Positions 1-7,912 of a DNA stretch of 64,000 nucleotides are shown one piece after another; position 1 is the first letter of the stretch; each line of letters starts with the position of its first letter. Location: the NCBI GenBank assembly GCA_009746045.1, contig RPFO01000072.1:1769269-1833268 (forward strand), written 5' to 3'. The notes beneath the pieces were generated by a model. That model searched no databases, had not been told where the DNA came from, and was given only the letters and a program-made list of their open reading frames with translations. The DNA comes from Mesostigma viride (taxonomy: Eukaryota; Streptophyta; Mesostigmatophyceae; Mesostigmatales; Mesostigmataceae). The translations under genes and the position numbers were made by a program.

Positions 1-385
1 GTGGGCTCATCCACCGCGACAGAGAACTCGGTGGCATTTGTCACGGTAAAAGACTAGTCGCCCTGTTGTACGTGACCGAGAACCCAGGATCTACCGCCTT
101 CAAAGCTTCCTCTATGTTTTTTCGGTTTTCGATAGTCGTGTACGAGCCGAGCGGCAAGGTCACCTTCGTAGGGGACTCGCTGCCAGACAAACGGACAGTG
201 AAGTATCGGTTTCCTTCGCTGATGTGAGTCTGTTCAAACGGGATGGTCATGAGGGTAAGCCCGACGTCGTGATAATCGTCAAGGAGTCCCGCCGGGATGT
301 CCCATACCGGATCCACTAGCGTCCCGCGAGTTCGGTTCTCCGTGCGAAGAGTGAGTGTCAGCGTTTCCTGGATGAACTCCTTCAT
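1..385 (-). pseudogene. Capsid-type virion protein fragment, frameshifted and cut by window edge
   Basis: Reading leftward from an ATG at 385, the frame is open to a stop at 41. The protein is beta-rich and contains a stretch (LPLGSYTTIENRK then an EEALKA helix) of the kind found in minor capsid and spike proteins of small eukaryotic DNA viruses. Just past position 55 another minus frame continues with a beta-strand-like stretch (SFTVTNATEFSVAVDE) up to the window edge. I therefore infer a single-base frameshift near 50-60, with the rest of the gene left of position 1. The start overlaps the preceding gene (279-623) by about 107 bp; a longer frame back to 457 is open but looks non-coding. The family assignment is tentative; a fibre or penton-like component is possible. 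Confidence 0.4.
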
Positions 386-623
386 CGGCCACTTCTTCTG
401 ACAATAGCTCAGAAGTAATTTCGTTTGTCCCAAAAACCTTGACGACGCCTTCCTCAATTTTCGCCGATGCCCTTTTCATGGCGCGCTTCGTCTTCCCTGT
501 GAGTGGCTTCTTCCTACAGTAGAGCATGGCCGCCTCAATGAACTCTCGCGGGACATTTGGATGGAGGGTCATCCATTGAGAGATCTCGAGCATCTCGGCG
601 TCAGTGAACAGCGGGCTGCTCAT
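279..623 (-). CDS. Small viral protein of unknown function (114 aa)
   Basis: I do not recognise this protein. It begins MSSPLFTDAEMLEISQ, has an apparently helical N-terminal 60 residues with a basic patch (KKPLTGKTKRAMKRASAK), then an acidic segment, and ends in a low-complexity Gly/Ser/Pro tail. That tail overlaps the start of the downstream capsid-type frame, so the last 35 residues may not be conserved. It lies in the minus-strand block of structural-looking genes, 2 bp from the zinc-finger gene, which suggests co-transcription and a virion or DNA-packaging role. That role is inference from position only. Confidence 0.45.
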   Translation of the reverse strand: MSSPLFTDAEMLEISQWMTLHPNVPREFIEAAMLYCRKKPLTGKTKRAMKRASAKIEEGVVKVFGTNEITSELLSEEVADEGVHPGNADTHSSHGEPNSRDASGSGMGHPGGTP

Positions 624-625
624 GT

Positions 626-1129
626 TTACTCTTCTGTGAGATTTTTTTCAGCGCCTTCTTTTGGAATTCCCACGACCGTGTTGTGGACCCTCCTGAGATG
701 CAGCAGGAGGTTTTTTTCGTTTGCGAACGTGCTCTTACACCCGGGTTGTGGGCATTTCCACCTCGCGCCTCCCACCTGGACTCGTTTCCCGACAGGTACA
801 CCCGCAGGCTCCGGGGGTGCCGCCACTGCTTCATCGACGACAACCGGTTCGGGAGCCGGCGCGACAGGGGCCGGTTGGGCATACGCGGACAATGGGGGGT
901 ACGCGACCGGTCTAGAGTTCGCCATCACTGACGCCATGAGAAGGGCATCCTTGAACCCTCGCGCCTCTGCGACCTTCCCTTTGTTCACCGCTCTTCGGAC
1001 CGGCGCGCTGTGGATGACAATGGTGTTGGTCGATGAAGCGGTCACCTGCGACTGGGGTGCGACCTTACGCTTCGGTTTTCCCCTTTTACTTGAAGGACGG
1101 CGCCGTGCTGATTTCTGACGCCTTGCCAT
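626..1129 (-). CDS. Basic C2H2 zinc-finger protein (167 aa), viral
   Basis: The first 25 residues are strongly basic (Arg/Lys-rich, nuclear-localisation-like). The middle is an Ala/Pro/Val-rich linker. A single C2H2 zinc finger lies at about residues 124-146 with spacing C-x4-C-x12-H-x4-H. A basic tail plus one finger suggests a DNA-binding protein, either a core/condensing protein or a late transcription regulator. It sits between the fibre-like gene and the small 114-aa gene on the same strand, with 22-bp and 2-bp gaps, typical of compact viral coding. No catalytic motif is visible. A host-captured finger protein cannot be excluded. Confidence 0.55.
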   Translation of the reverse strand: MARRQKSARRRPSSKRGKPKRKVAPQSQVTASSTNTIVIHSAPVRRAVNKGKVAEARGFKDALLMASVMANSRPVAYPPLSAYAQPAPVAPAPEPVVVDEAVAAPPEPAGVPVGKRVQVGGARWKCPQPGCKSTFANEKNLLLHLRRVHNTVVGIPKEGAEKNLTEE

Positions 1130-1151
1130 TTCTGCATATAATCATAGATTT

Positions 1152-4100
1152 TTATAACGTCCAAGTGAGGGTCTTGTTAGTCGACACGGCCATTTTTCCA
1201 GCGCGCGACTTGCAAAACGCCGTAGAGAGTGCTATGTTTGTTGACGTGTCAGTGGTGATGCGAGGAATCCGCAATGCGATTTCAAACACCCCGTCATCCT
1301 CCTCGTATCCTGAAACAACATTCCAGTTGCTGCCAATTATAACGTTTACCGGCCAGACGGACAGGCCGCTAGCCGTTAAGCGATATGGGTTTGATATGTC
1401 GAGAATCGTTGGTGGGTTGTTATCAAATGTTAACCTGACAAGGATATTGGTCAACGCGGTCGGAAGAGTTAGTTCCGATTGTGTGGCCGGGTCGTGGAAA
1501 GACATCACGGCCACAGGGGCGCCGTGCCAAAATTGCGGAAGCGGGTAGTCGTATATGGGCTGCCTCAGACCGACCAAAGAATCTGCTTCCAATATCGTGT
1601 GCGATATACGCCTAGTTTCTCGGACATCTTCATACAGGGCCACGTCCATCCCGTGATTGCCGCCAATTGACGACAGGCTTGAACCATAATAGTAGCTTAG
1701 GCTAGAAGCAAATAAAAGCGGGGTCGGGCCAGATACTGTTGGATCTAATACCTGGAACGTCACGGTCGCCAAATGGATCATACCAGTAACTGGAGGATCA
1801 ACCAGTGAAATATGATCACAGGTTATGTCAACGTACGACGAGGATTTTGATATTGTCGTTGTAGAAAAACCGCCAGTCCACGCTTCTCCAACGACTACGC
1901 TGATAAGCAACGGATCATTGCTCAACTTGGTGTTTGAAAATCCAAGTCTTACATAAAACTTCCTTACCGACTGACGAGCTGGTAGAATCCCATATATTTT
2001 GGCAGTATATTGGTTCATTTGCACGCCGTATTGAACATCGGGACACTTAACAACCGTGCGGATGACACTCTCATTCGTGAGTGTTAGCTCCTTAAACCAA
2101 GTATCCGCCACACCCGGTACGGGTTTTGTGACGCTATATTTGCCAAAAATGCTACAATTCCTCGACGAGGTGGACCTGTGACGCAGCTCCAACACGTCTC
2201 CGACGGCTGTGTACGATCCGGATGGGTTGTTGGTTTTTAGAGAGTCGAACTCTATGTCTTGTAGGTCATCTTTGATTGGCCAGACATACGCGCCGTGGTA
2301 CTCTCCGCTCAAGTGGAAGACTGGTCGGAGGGGCATCGGAATGTACGGGTCAAGAATGTCTGTAGGAGTGGTTGTAAATATACCGGACGAGTTTGAGATT
2401 TTAGTCATGTCACTAAGTTCTTGAGGAGTTGTTTTGGATATATAACGCTCCACCTTCCCATCCGATTTTCTTCGAAATGCCACCCAGTAGCTGTTTTGTT
2501 GTCTCCATGATGAGTTTAACGTGTATCGAACCTTCGACTTCAGATTGTCAAACAGGTCGAGTGCATAGTCACTATGGTGCAGATTGATACCCAGCATACC
2601 CCAATGCGTCGTAGCCGCATTTCTCCAATTCTGATGGGCATCTGTCGTGGCCGGGTGATATTTATTCGTCAAAGACATAGTATTTTCTGCAAACGAGACG
2701 AAAGCATCGTTGCTGCCCAAATATAGCCGAAAACACAATAGAAATGGGCCGTCGATGAGCTGCTCTGAAAAAACAACACATTTGCTTGGTGCCGGAGTGG
2801 CTGTTTTTACAAAAAAGAATTTTTCGGGAGACCCTTCAAAGTAGTATTTCGAAGCTTCTGCTTGCAGCGTGGTCACGGAGTGGCGCGAGAATGATTCTAG
2901 AGAATGGAGCGTCGTAGCGGGGCCGTCTATCTCCACGGTCTCTCCTGACAGGTTTGGCGAGTCCTTTACGGTTACGATCCTGTATCTGAGTTCTACATCA
3001 TCGCCTTCGGATGGATTTTGAAACGTCGTTGTCTTCAACGTCCCATCCAAGGCCCCTTGAGATACTCCGTTCGCCAACAGATGAAAACCGGTGAGAGGAG
3101 GCAACGACTTTCCCCACCCCACATCATGGTCCGCGTAGACGCCGTTGATCGCGATTTTTACAGGATTTAGATATGAAATGTAGGAACTTGGTGTCCGGAT
3201 GCCGGAGTGCAGTTGGCTCATTTTTGAAACGCATACCATCACCCCTCCTTTGTGGGTGGTGTAGGAGGTGAGGGTCGAGTCGTTGTAGACGTCTATCTCG
3301 TAGTTCATATACTTGTTACTATCTGCCGCGACTGGCGCGGTGATTACGGCGTCTTCCCCGCGCAGTCCCCCGTTTTGCGAGAGGGAGACTCCGCCGATGG
3401 TCGGAGTGGTCGGCGTGAGCTGGGTGGAATTCATGTACCACCTGATGGGGAGTTTGCGTTGGTATGCGAAGGGGGTCGTCATCTTTATGCCCTGTTTGAG
3501 GGTCGTTCCCTCTACGACCTCCCAATTAGCGGTGGTTGGATTGGTGCTCCAGTAGAGTGCGTTCACAGGGTCAATCGGACCCATTCGCCAGTCCGTCAGT
3601 GGCGAGTATGTACGCGTGATGGTGAAGGATCTCCCAGTTAGTGGAAGGCGGCGGTTGTCGTCGCGAATCGTGGCGAAAGACAACAACTCCACGCGGAGAG
3701 GGAGGCCGTTAAATCGAGATCCGCCGAGACCATAGAAAGAGTCGGAAAAGTATGGATATCCTACCTCTCCGTCCACAACGCTCTCCCCCGTGCGCGCCTG
3801 GGTCGTGTGGTAGTCGCGATAGGTAAACTTACAGATTCCACTCGCGTCGCCATTCGTAACGTTGTAGGGCAGCTGGACTCGCACATCCTGGTCATTGATG
3901 ACGTTGAACGCGTTTTGGTGCGACACGGTCGTCCCGTCTTCGAGATGGAGGACGAAATCCCCGTTCAAGTTAGCTATCGACGTTTTGCCTACCCCGTGTT
4001 GGTCAAAAAGGTAGTCCAATTGCGCGCGGGTCAGGACTCTGCCACCAGGGTCTAGCAACGTATCAGGGCTAAAGTCGAAGACGTGGTACTGGGTCGCTCC

Positions 4101-4463
4101 CACTTTCGCCGTAAGGTAAGGTTCATTTAGAGTGAGATCGTCGACTAAAGTAGTCCCTGATTTAAAATAGGAATACCCATTCACGACGAGACTGTAAGCA
4201 AGTTCCGATGGGTCGCTTGCGGTCTCGTCGTCGTAATTGTCTCCGAGTCGCACATTTGTCGGCTGGCTCGGGTAGAAAATTTTGAATCCGTCGACAACGA
4301 GTGACTCATCGAATGGATGTGAAATGCCAAGAAGTAACGTCACGCTAGCTTGAAGCCCATCTATGTCTGTTTCGATGTTAGAAACACGCTCCTCCATTTC
4401 AGGGTCGAGCGTTAACCCGGTGGCGAGATTGGTCGGTCTGCTCAATGTTGTTAGAACGACCAT
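1152..4463 (-). CDS. Large fibre/spike-like virion protein (1103 aa)
   Basis: This is an intact 1103-residue frame, the longest viral gene here. Residues about 20-50 form a short heptad-like helix (EERVSNIETDIDGLQASVTLL) of the type that trimerises fibre shafts. The remainder is Ser/Thr/Asn/Tyr-rich, predicted beta, with few cysteines and no enzymatic motif. This layout (N-terminal coiled coil followed by a long beta-rich body) is usual for receptor-binding fibres and tail spikes. The protein is too long and of the wrong layout for the usual 500-600-aa double-jelly-roll major capsid protein. It is divergently transcribed from the coiled-coil/ATPase gene block across a 24-bp gap. The fibre role is inferred. 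Confidence 0.6.
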   Translation of the reverse strand: MVVLTTLSRPTNLATGLTLDPEMEERVSNIETDIDGLQASVTLLLGISHPFDESLVVDGFKIFYPSQPTNVRLGDNYDDETASDPSELAYSLVVNGYSYFKSGTTLVDDLTLNEPYLTAKVGATQYHVFDFSPDTLLDPGGRVLTRAQLDYLFDQHGVGKTSIANLNGDFVLHLEDGTTVSHQNAFNVINDQDVRVQLPYNVTNGDASGICKFTYRDYHTTQARTGESVVDGEVGYPYFSDSFYGLGGSRFNGLPLRVELLSFATIRDDNRRLPLTGRSFTITRTYSPLTDWRMGPIDPVNALYWSTNPTTANWEVVEGTTLKQGIKMTTPFAYQRKLPIRWYMNSTQLTPTTPTIGGVSLSQNGGLRGEDAVITAPVAADSNKYMNYEIDVYNDSTLTSYTTHKGGVMVCVSKMSQLHSGIRTPSSYISYLNPVKIAINGVYADHDVGWGKSLPPLTGFHLLANGVSQGALDGTLKTTTFQNPSEGDDVELRYRIVTVKDSPNLSGETVEIDGPATTLHSLESFSRHSVTTLQAEASKYYFEGSPEKFFFVKTATPAPSKCVVFSEQLIDGPFLLCFRLYLGSNDAFVSFAENTMSLTNKYHPATTDAHQNWRNAATTHWGMLGINLHHSDYALDLFDNLKSKVRYTLNSSWRQQNSYWVAFRRKSDGKVERYISKTTPQELSDMTKISNSSGIFTTTPTDILDPYIPMPLRPVFHLSGEYHGAYVWPIKDDLQDIEFDSLKTNNPSGSYTAVGDVLELRHRSTSSRNCSIFGKYSVTKPVPGVADTWFKELTLTNESVIRTVVKCPDVQYGVQMNQYTAKIYGILPARQSVRKFYVRLGFSNTKLSNDPLLISVVVGEAWTGGFSTTTISKSSSYVDITCDHISLVDPPVTGMIHLATVTFQVLDPTVSGPTPLLFASSLSYYYGSSLSSIGGNHGMDVALYEDVRETRRISHTILEADSLVGLRQPIYDYPLPQFWHGAPVAVMSFHDPATQSELTLPTALTNILVRLTFDNNPPTILDISNPYRLTASGLSVWPVNVIIGSNWNVVSGYEEDDGVFEIALRIPRITTDTSTNIALSTAFCKSRAGKMAVSTNKTLTWTL

Positions 4464-4487
4464 TTATTATCTACCTAGAATATAAAC
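4464..4487. promoter_or_regulatory. 24-bp AT-rich gap between divergent viral genes
   Basis: Only 24 bp separate the start codons of the minus-strand fibre-like gene (start 4463) and the plus-strand coiled-coil gene (start 4488). The gap is AT-rich (TTATTATCTACCTAGAATA). Both transcripts must have promoter elements inside it or inside the opposing coding region. A bidirectional promoter is inferred; no TATA consensus can be assigned with confidence. Confidence 0.4.
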
Positions 4488-5015
4488 ATGGCCTCTGAGG
4501 CTTCAGAGACCCCAACGAGCTACCAAGACGAAACCTTCGCCGAGACGCGGGAAGAGCAGGTTGACCTGGTCAAGACAATTCGAAAGGGACAACCGCTGAA
4601 TGATGAACAGAAAAAAGCCCTTCGCGACAAAATGAGGGTTTACCAGCAACGCGCAAAAGCCGAGAGGGAGAAGAGACGAAACGAAGAAAAGGAGGCAGAG
4701 ATAACGAAACGAAAGGTCCTTGCAAAGGAATTGGAGATTCAGCGGCAAAGGCTAGTCGAACTCGAGCTGCAAGAAGCTCGTAACAAATCGCGGATTGAAC
4801 GCCTTCTCGCTGAAGATTCCGTCGCCTCAACCCCCGCCGACACGCCAAAACCAAGACGGGGTCGAAAGCCCAAGGAGACAGAGCCGGACTCTCCGCCACC
4901 CCCGATCAAGACCCGACAGCTCCCACCTCCACCACCGCCACCTGTCGCGATGACGCCATACGAGATGCGCATGGCCGCCATCCGCGCGTCTCTCCTTGCT
5001 AGTCTGGACGATTAA
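4488..5015 (+). CDS. Coiled-coil protein with Pro-rich, AT-hook-like tail (175 aa)
   Basis: Residues about 20-110 are highly charged (Glu/Lys/Arg with Leu repeats) and should form a long coiled coil. They are followed by a basic RRGRKP motif resembling an AT-hook, a run of prolines (PPPPPPP) and a short C-terminal helix (PYEMRMAAIRASLLASLDD). No enzymatic motif is seen. It ends 12 bp before the packaging ATPase gene, implying co-expression. A scaffold or DNA-tethering role in assembly is possible, but this is inference from composition and position. Confidence 0.5.
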   Translation: MASEASETPTSYQDETFAETREEQVDLVKTIRKGQPLNDEQKKALRDKMRVYQQRAKAEREKRRNEEKEAEITKRKVLAKELEIQRQRLVELELQEARNKSRIERLLAEDSVASTPADTPKPRRGRKPKETEPDSPPPPIKTRQLPPPPPPPVAMTPYEMRMAAIRASLLASLDD

Positions 5016-5027
5016 AATGTCTTCAGA

Positions 5028-5912
5028 ATGATAATGGCTATCATCGAAGAGCGACGAATTCATTCACTTGAGAACAAAGACATCAAGCAACGATACGCCC
5101 CACAGCGTCCTGCTCCACCGAATATGCCGAGTCTTCATTTCATCGCAAACTTCTGCGGAGCTCGACGGTCTGGGAAAACTACATCGGCAGTCAACATGGC
5201 GAAGGCTTACTTTGCTAACAACTCATTCGACAAGCTGTACCTCATTTCAGGGAGTGCCCACACGGAGCCGAAATACAAGGAGCTCCCGGAACCAGCTATG
5301 ACGATGGAAGTCTACTCTAACCTGGCATTCGATGGGATGATAGATCATATAAAGTCTGACCTCCACGAATACGAGAGGTACAAGGACGATCTCAAGGTCT
5401 GGGAAACGTTCAAACGCGAATACGTGGATGGGAAAAAAAACGCAGAACTCATGGACCTCTCCATGTACCTACGCCTTGATGCAATGAACTGGGATAAACC
5501 TGCGACAAGGTTCGAGCACGGTCCTCCTTCGTCGCTCATTCTGATAGACGACATGCAAGGCAGTGCCCTCTATCAGAGCTCTAGCAAAAACGCTGTTGCG
5601 GCTTTCGCGTTCAAACACAGACACTTCCTCACGAGCATGATTTTCCTGACACAGGCGTACACGAGCGGTGGCGTACCACGAGCAGTGCGAGCGAATATAT
5701 CGTTTCTTGCGCTGTTCAGAACGAAGGACCATCGAGCCGCGCGACAGATCGCGGAAGAGAGCGCGGGGGCTGTGGCGCCGGACGAGTTTCTCGCGCTATG
5801 GGACCACGCCGTCAAGGACGATCCTCACGACTTCTTCGCTGTCGACTTCGACCAGCGCGACCCGAAAAAAATGTTTCGTCGAAACTTCAATACATTTCTC
5901 TCGATAAAATAA
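5028..5912 (+). CDS. A32-type (FtsK/HerA) DNA-packaging ATPase
   Basis: This is a 294-aa P-loop ATPase expected to drive genome packaging into the capsid. The Walker A motif GARRSGKT is at residues 44-51, and the hydrophobic Walker B strand ending in Asp-Asp (SLILIDDMQ) is at about 169-177. It is followed by the A32-like signature with a Thr-Gln after a beta strand (IFLTQAYTSGGVPRAVRANIS). Length and motif order fit the A32 packaging ATPases of NCLDVs, virophages and polinton-like viruses. The start at 5028 is used; a second Met two codons later is equally possible. The frame is intact and follows the coiled-coil gene by 12 bp. This is one of the hallmark genes identifying the element. Confidence 0.85.
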   Translation: MIMAIIEERRIHSLENKDIKQRYAPQRPAPPNMPSLHFIANFCGARRSGKTTSAVNMAKAYFANNSFDKLYLISGSAHTEPKYKELPEPAMTMEVYSNLAFDGMIDHIKSDLHEYERYKDDLKVWETFKREYVDGKKNAELMDLSMYLRLDAMNWDKPATRFEHGPPSSLILIDDMQGSALYQSSSKNAVAAFAFKHRHFLTSMIFLTQAYTSGGVPRAVRANISFLALFRTKDHRAARQIAEESAGAVAPDEFLALWDHAVKDDPHDFFAVDFDQRDPKKMFRRNFNTFLSIK

Positions 5913-5934
5913 TTTTCTCTGAACATGATATACT

Positions 5935-6429
5935 ATGGATATTCCGTCCATCAAACGATACGCAGGCGCCGAGAAGGAGTACGTGTTGGACACCCAAGCA
6001 CTCCTCCGATATTGTTCGGGTTCTCGACTGGGGCAGAAAACTCTAGAACGTGTCGTCAGGATCCTTCAAGAAGCAGGCCACCACGACACGATTCCGTCCA
6101 CCTGTCACGACATGAGCCCCGAAATCCGATTGGCCATCCTCGCCTTGGTGGGCGATCGCAGGCGTCCACGTGGGCGCTCACCCTCCAAAACGGAAAAACG
6201 ACACGAACCGAAACGGCCTCGAGGGCGCCCAAGGATCCACCCCGTAGGGTATAAAAAGCCTCGAGCCAAAAAATTGTCTCATGTTCAGTCATCAGATGAC
6301 GGTGACCGTAGAGGAGCGTCGCGAGCAATGGCGACGGGCCCAGGCGAAGAGGCGAGCAATCGCCCGCGACCAGACGAACTGCATCTCGGCGAAAAGCAAG
6401 GTCAAGAAGGGCGTCTGGAATCCCAGTGA
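5935..6429 (+). CDS. AT-hook protein of unknown function (164 aa)
   Basis: The N-terminal 70 residues look globular and helical (IKRYAGAEKEYVLDTQALLR, then a RLGQKTLERVVRILQEAG helix). A basic stretch with a classical AT-hook core (KRPRGRPR) lies at about residues 88-100. The last about 45 residues overlap the start of the recombinase gene in another frame and are low in complexity, so the C-terminus may be unconstrained. A minor-groove DNA-binding role is likely from the AT-hook. The gene is 22 bp after the ATPase. I do not recognise the N-terminal domain. Confidence 0.5.
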   Translation: MDIPSIKRYAGAEKEYVLDTQALLRYCSGSRLGQKTLERVVRILQEAGHHDTIPSTCHDMSPEIRLAILALVGDRRRPRGRSPSKTEKRHEPKRPRGRPRIHPVGYKKPRAKKLSHVQSSDDGDRRGASRAMATGPGEEASNRPRPDELHLGEKQGQEGRLESQ

Positions 6430-7564
6430 CCGATGGATCGCAAATAACCCCGAGTGCGCGGAAAAAATCGGCTTGCAGGCGACCTCTCCACCCTCGCCGG
6501 AGCCACCGCACCACGAGGAACCGCCTGCGCGACCTACTGATGGACGATATTGGACGTTCAACGAGGCCGTCGCCGCAGCGGATTCCCGGCCAGAGCATCA
6601 CGAGCCTGGCAGGCCCTCGAGAGAGCGCGGGGCGACGCGCAAAACCGCGAAGGGGTATATCGGCAGGCTGCGAGTTCTCCTTGACAAAATGGGGTGCTCG
6701 CAGGACGAATCAGTCGACTGCCTCGCAGACACCGCCCGTGTCCTGCGCGTCGTCCACGAAACCTCGGAACCCAAACGCAAGCTCGCACACTCGAAAGAGG
6801 ATGCGTGGAGGGAGAACGAGAAGAACTTGCTCGGAGTGATAAACGGGGTGAATCGAATGATGCCACCTGAGAAGAGGCTCCCACGCGACGTGACGGACGC
6901 GTACGCTGCTCGAGTCAATGAGCTGAAGGTCGGCGATCTCGACAGGAAATTCGACAGGGCCGAGAGCAAGCCACTGAGGTACACGTACGAGCAGCTCCAG
7001 CGGATCGCCGCCGCCGAGTACAAAAAGGACCCTACGTCTGACGCCGCTTTGATGGGTCTTATTTACCTGTCCGGCGAGAAACTGCCACCGACCAGGTACG
7101 ACCACGACAAAATGCGCATCGTCAGTTCTATCAGCGAGCTCGAGCCACACGAGAACGGATACATTCCGAGCGAGCGCCGCATGATAATTCAACGTTTTAA
7201 GACGGCAGAGACGTACGGCACGTACGACTACCAAATTCCAGACGGGTACAAGAAGCTGATTAACGCGTTGCAGGCTCGAGCTGATCAGAAGTACGTGTTC
7301 GAGGACCCAAAAAATCCAGGCGAATACATGAAGCACGAGTATTATTCTGCGAAGTACAACCGCATCTACCACGGCATTGATGCAACGAGGCAGGCGTACA
7401 TCACCCGTTTCTTGAAGGGCGCTTCGTGGAAAAAGCGAAAATGGGCTGGTGACTTGATGGGGCACGACGTACTTACAGGAGCCGTTTACGAGCGGCAGGC
7501 GGGGGACCCCTCTCCCCAGGGCGGCGAGACTGGCGGACGTCGGCTGAGGCCGAGGAAAAAGTAG
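6281..7564 (+). CDS. Tyrosine recombinase (integrase) of the viral element
   Basis: This 427-aa protein probably integrates and excises the viral genome. After a charged 110-residue leader, a SAM-like core-binding domain begins near TRKTAKGYIGRLRVLL. The catalytic residues can be followed: Arg272 in LPPTRYD (the PP-x-R box typical of eukaryotic viral tyrosine recombinases), Lys307 in RFKTAETYG, Arg370 in DATRQAYITRF (the usual His of HxxR is Asp here), His395 in LMGHD and the nucleophile Tyr403 in AVYERQ. The C-terminus is basic. The first about 50 codons overlap the AT-hook gene; a downstream Met at 6296 is an alternative start. The frame is intact. Confidence 0.82.
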   Translation: MFSHQMTVTVEERREQWRRAQAKRRAIARDQTNCISAKSKVKKGVWNPSDRWIANNPECAEKIGLQATSPPSPEPPHHEEPPARPTDGRYWTFNEAVAAADSRPEHHEPGRPSRERGATRKTAKGYIGRLRVLLDKMGCSQDESVDCLADTARVLRVVHETSEPKRKLAHSKEDAWRENEKNLLGVINGVNRMMPPEKRLPRDVTDAYAARVNELKVGDLDRKFDRAESKPLRYTYEQLQRIAAAEYKKDPTSDAALMGLIYLSGEKLPPTRYDHDKMRIVSSISELEPHENGYIPSERRMIIQRFKTAETYGTYDYQIPDGYKKLINALQARADQKYVFEDPKNPGEYMKHEYYSAKYNRIYHGIDATRQAYITRFLKGASWKKRKWAGDLMGHDVLTGAVYERQAGDPSPQGGETGGRRLRPRKK

Positions 7565-7912
7565 ACAGTTTTCCCGTGGGAAATTTTCATGAATGTCGAA
7601 AAGGATATCCTAAACTGCATGCATTATACAGGAAATAAAAAAGTTCCATGGGACCATTTTTCTCAAGGGTCGAGGTTCGAGGGTCTGTGTGGTTTTTAGA
7701 CGAACTGAAATTTTTTAATCGAAACTTTTTTTTTCTAAGCATACGGTATACAACCTTCCAGAATGGTCTCGAACTTCAACCTGCATGACGACACGGTCGA
7801 CCGACACGACGTAACCGACAAGCCGACACGATTCGATTCCTCGTGGGAGATCTCCCACGGGAATAAAGGCGGACTCTCCCACGACAATCCGCACTCTCGC
7901 GCTCACACCACC
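7565..7912. promoter_or_regulatory. Primase upstream region with CGTGGGA palindrome
   Basis: This is the largest gap in the viral block if the primase starts at 7913. It contains TTCCCGTGGGAA at 7571-7582, an AT-rich tract at about 7705-7740, a perfect 18-bp palindrome CGTGGGAGATCTCCCACG at 7842-7859, and a further CTCCCACGA at 7876-7884. The same core recurs at 10744-11069 beyond the primase gene. Iterated palindromic sites in front of a replication gene suggest binding sites for an initiator or regulator; this is inference. The frame is open back to 7763, so translation from there cannot be excluded. Confidence 0.5.
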
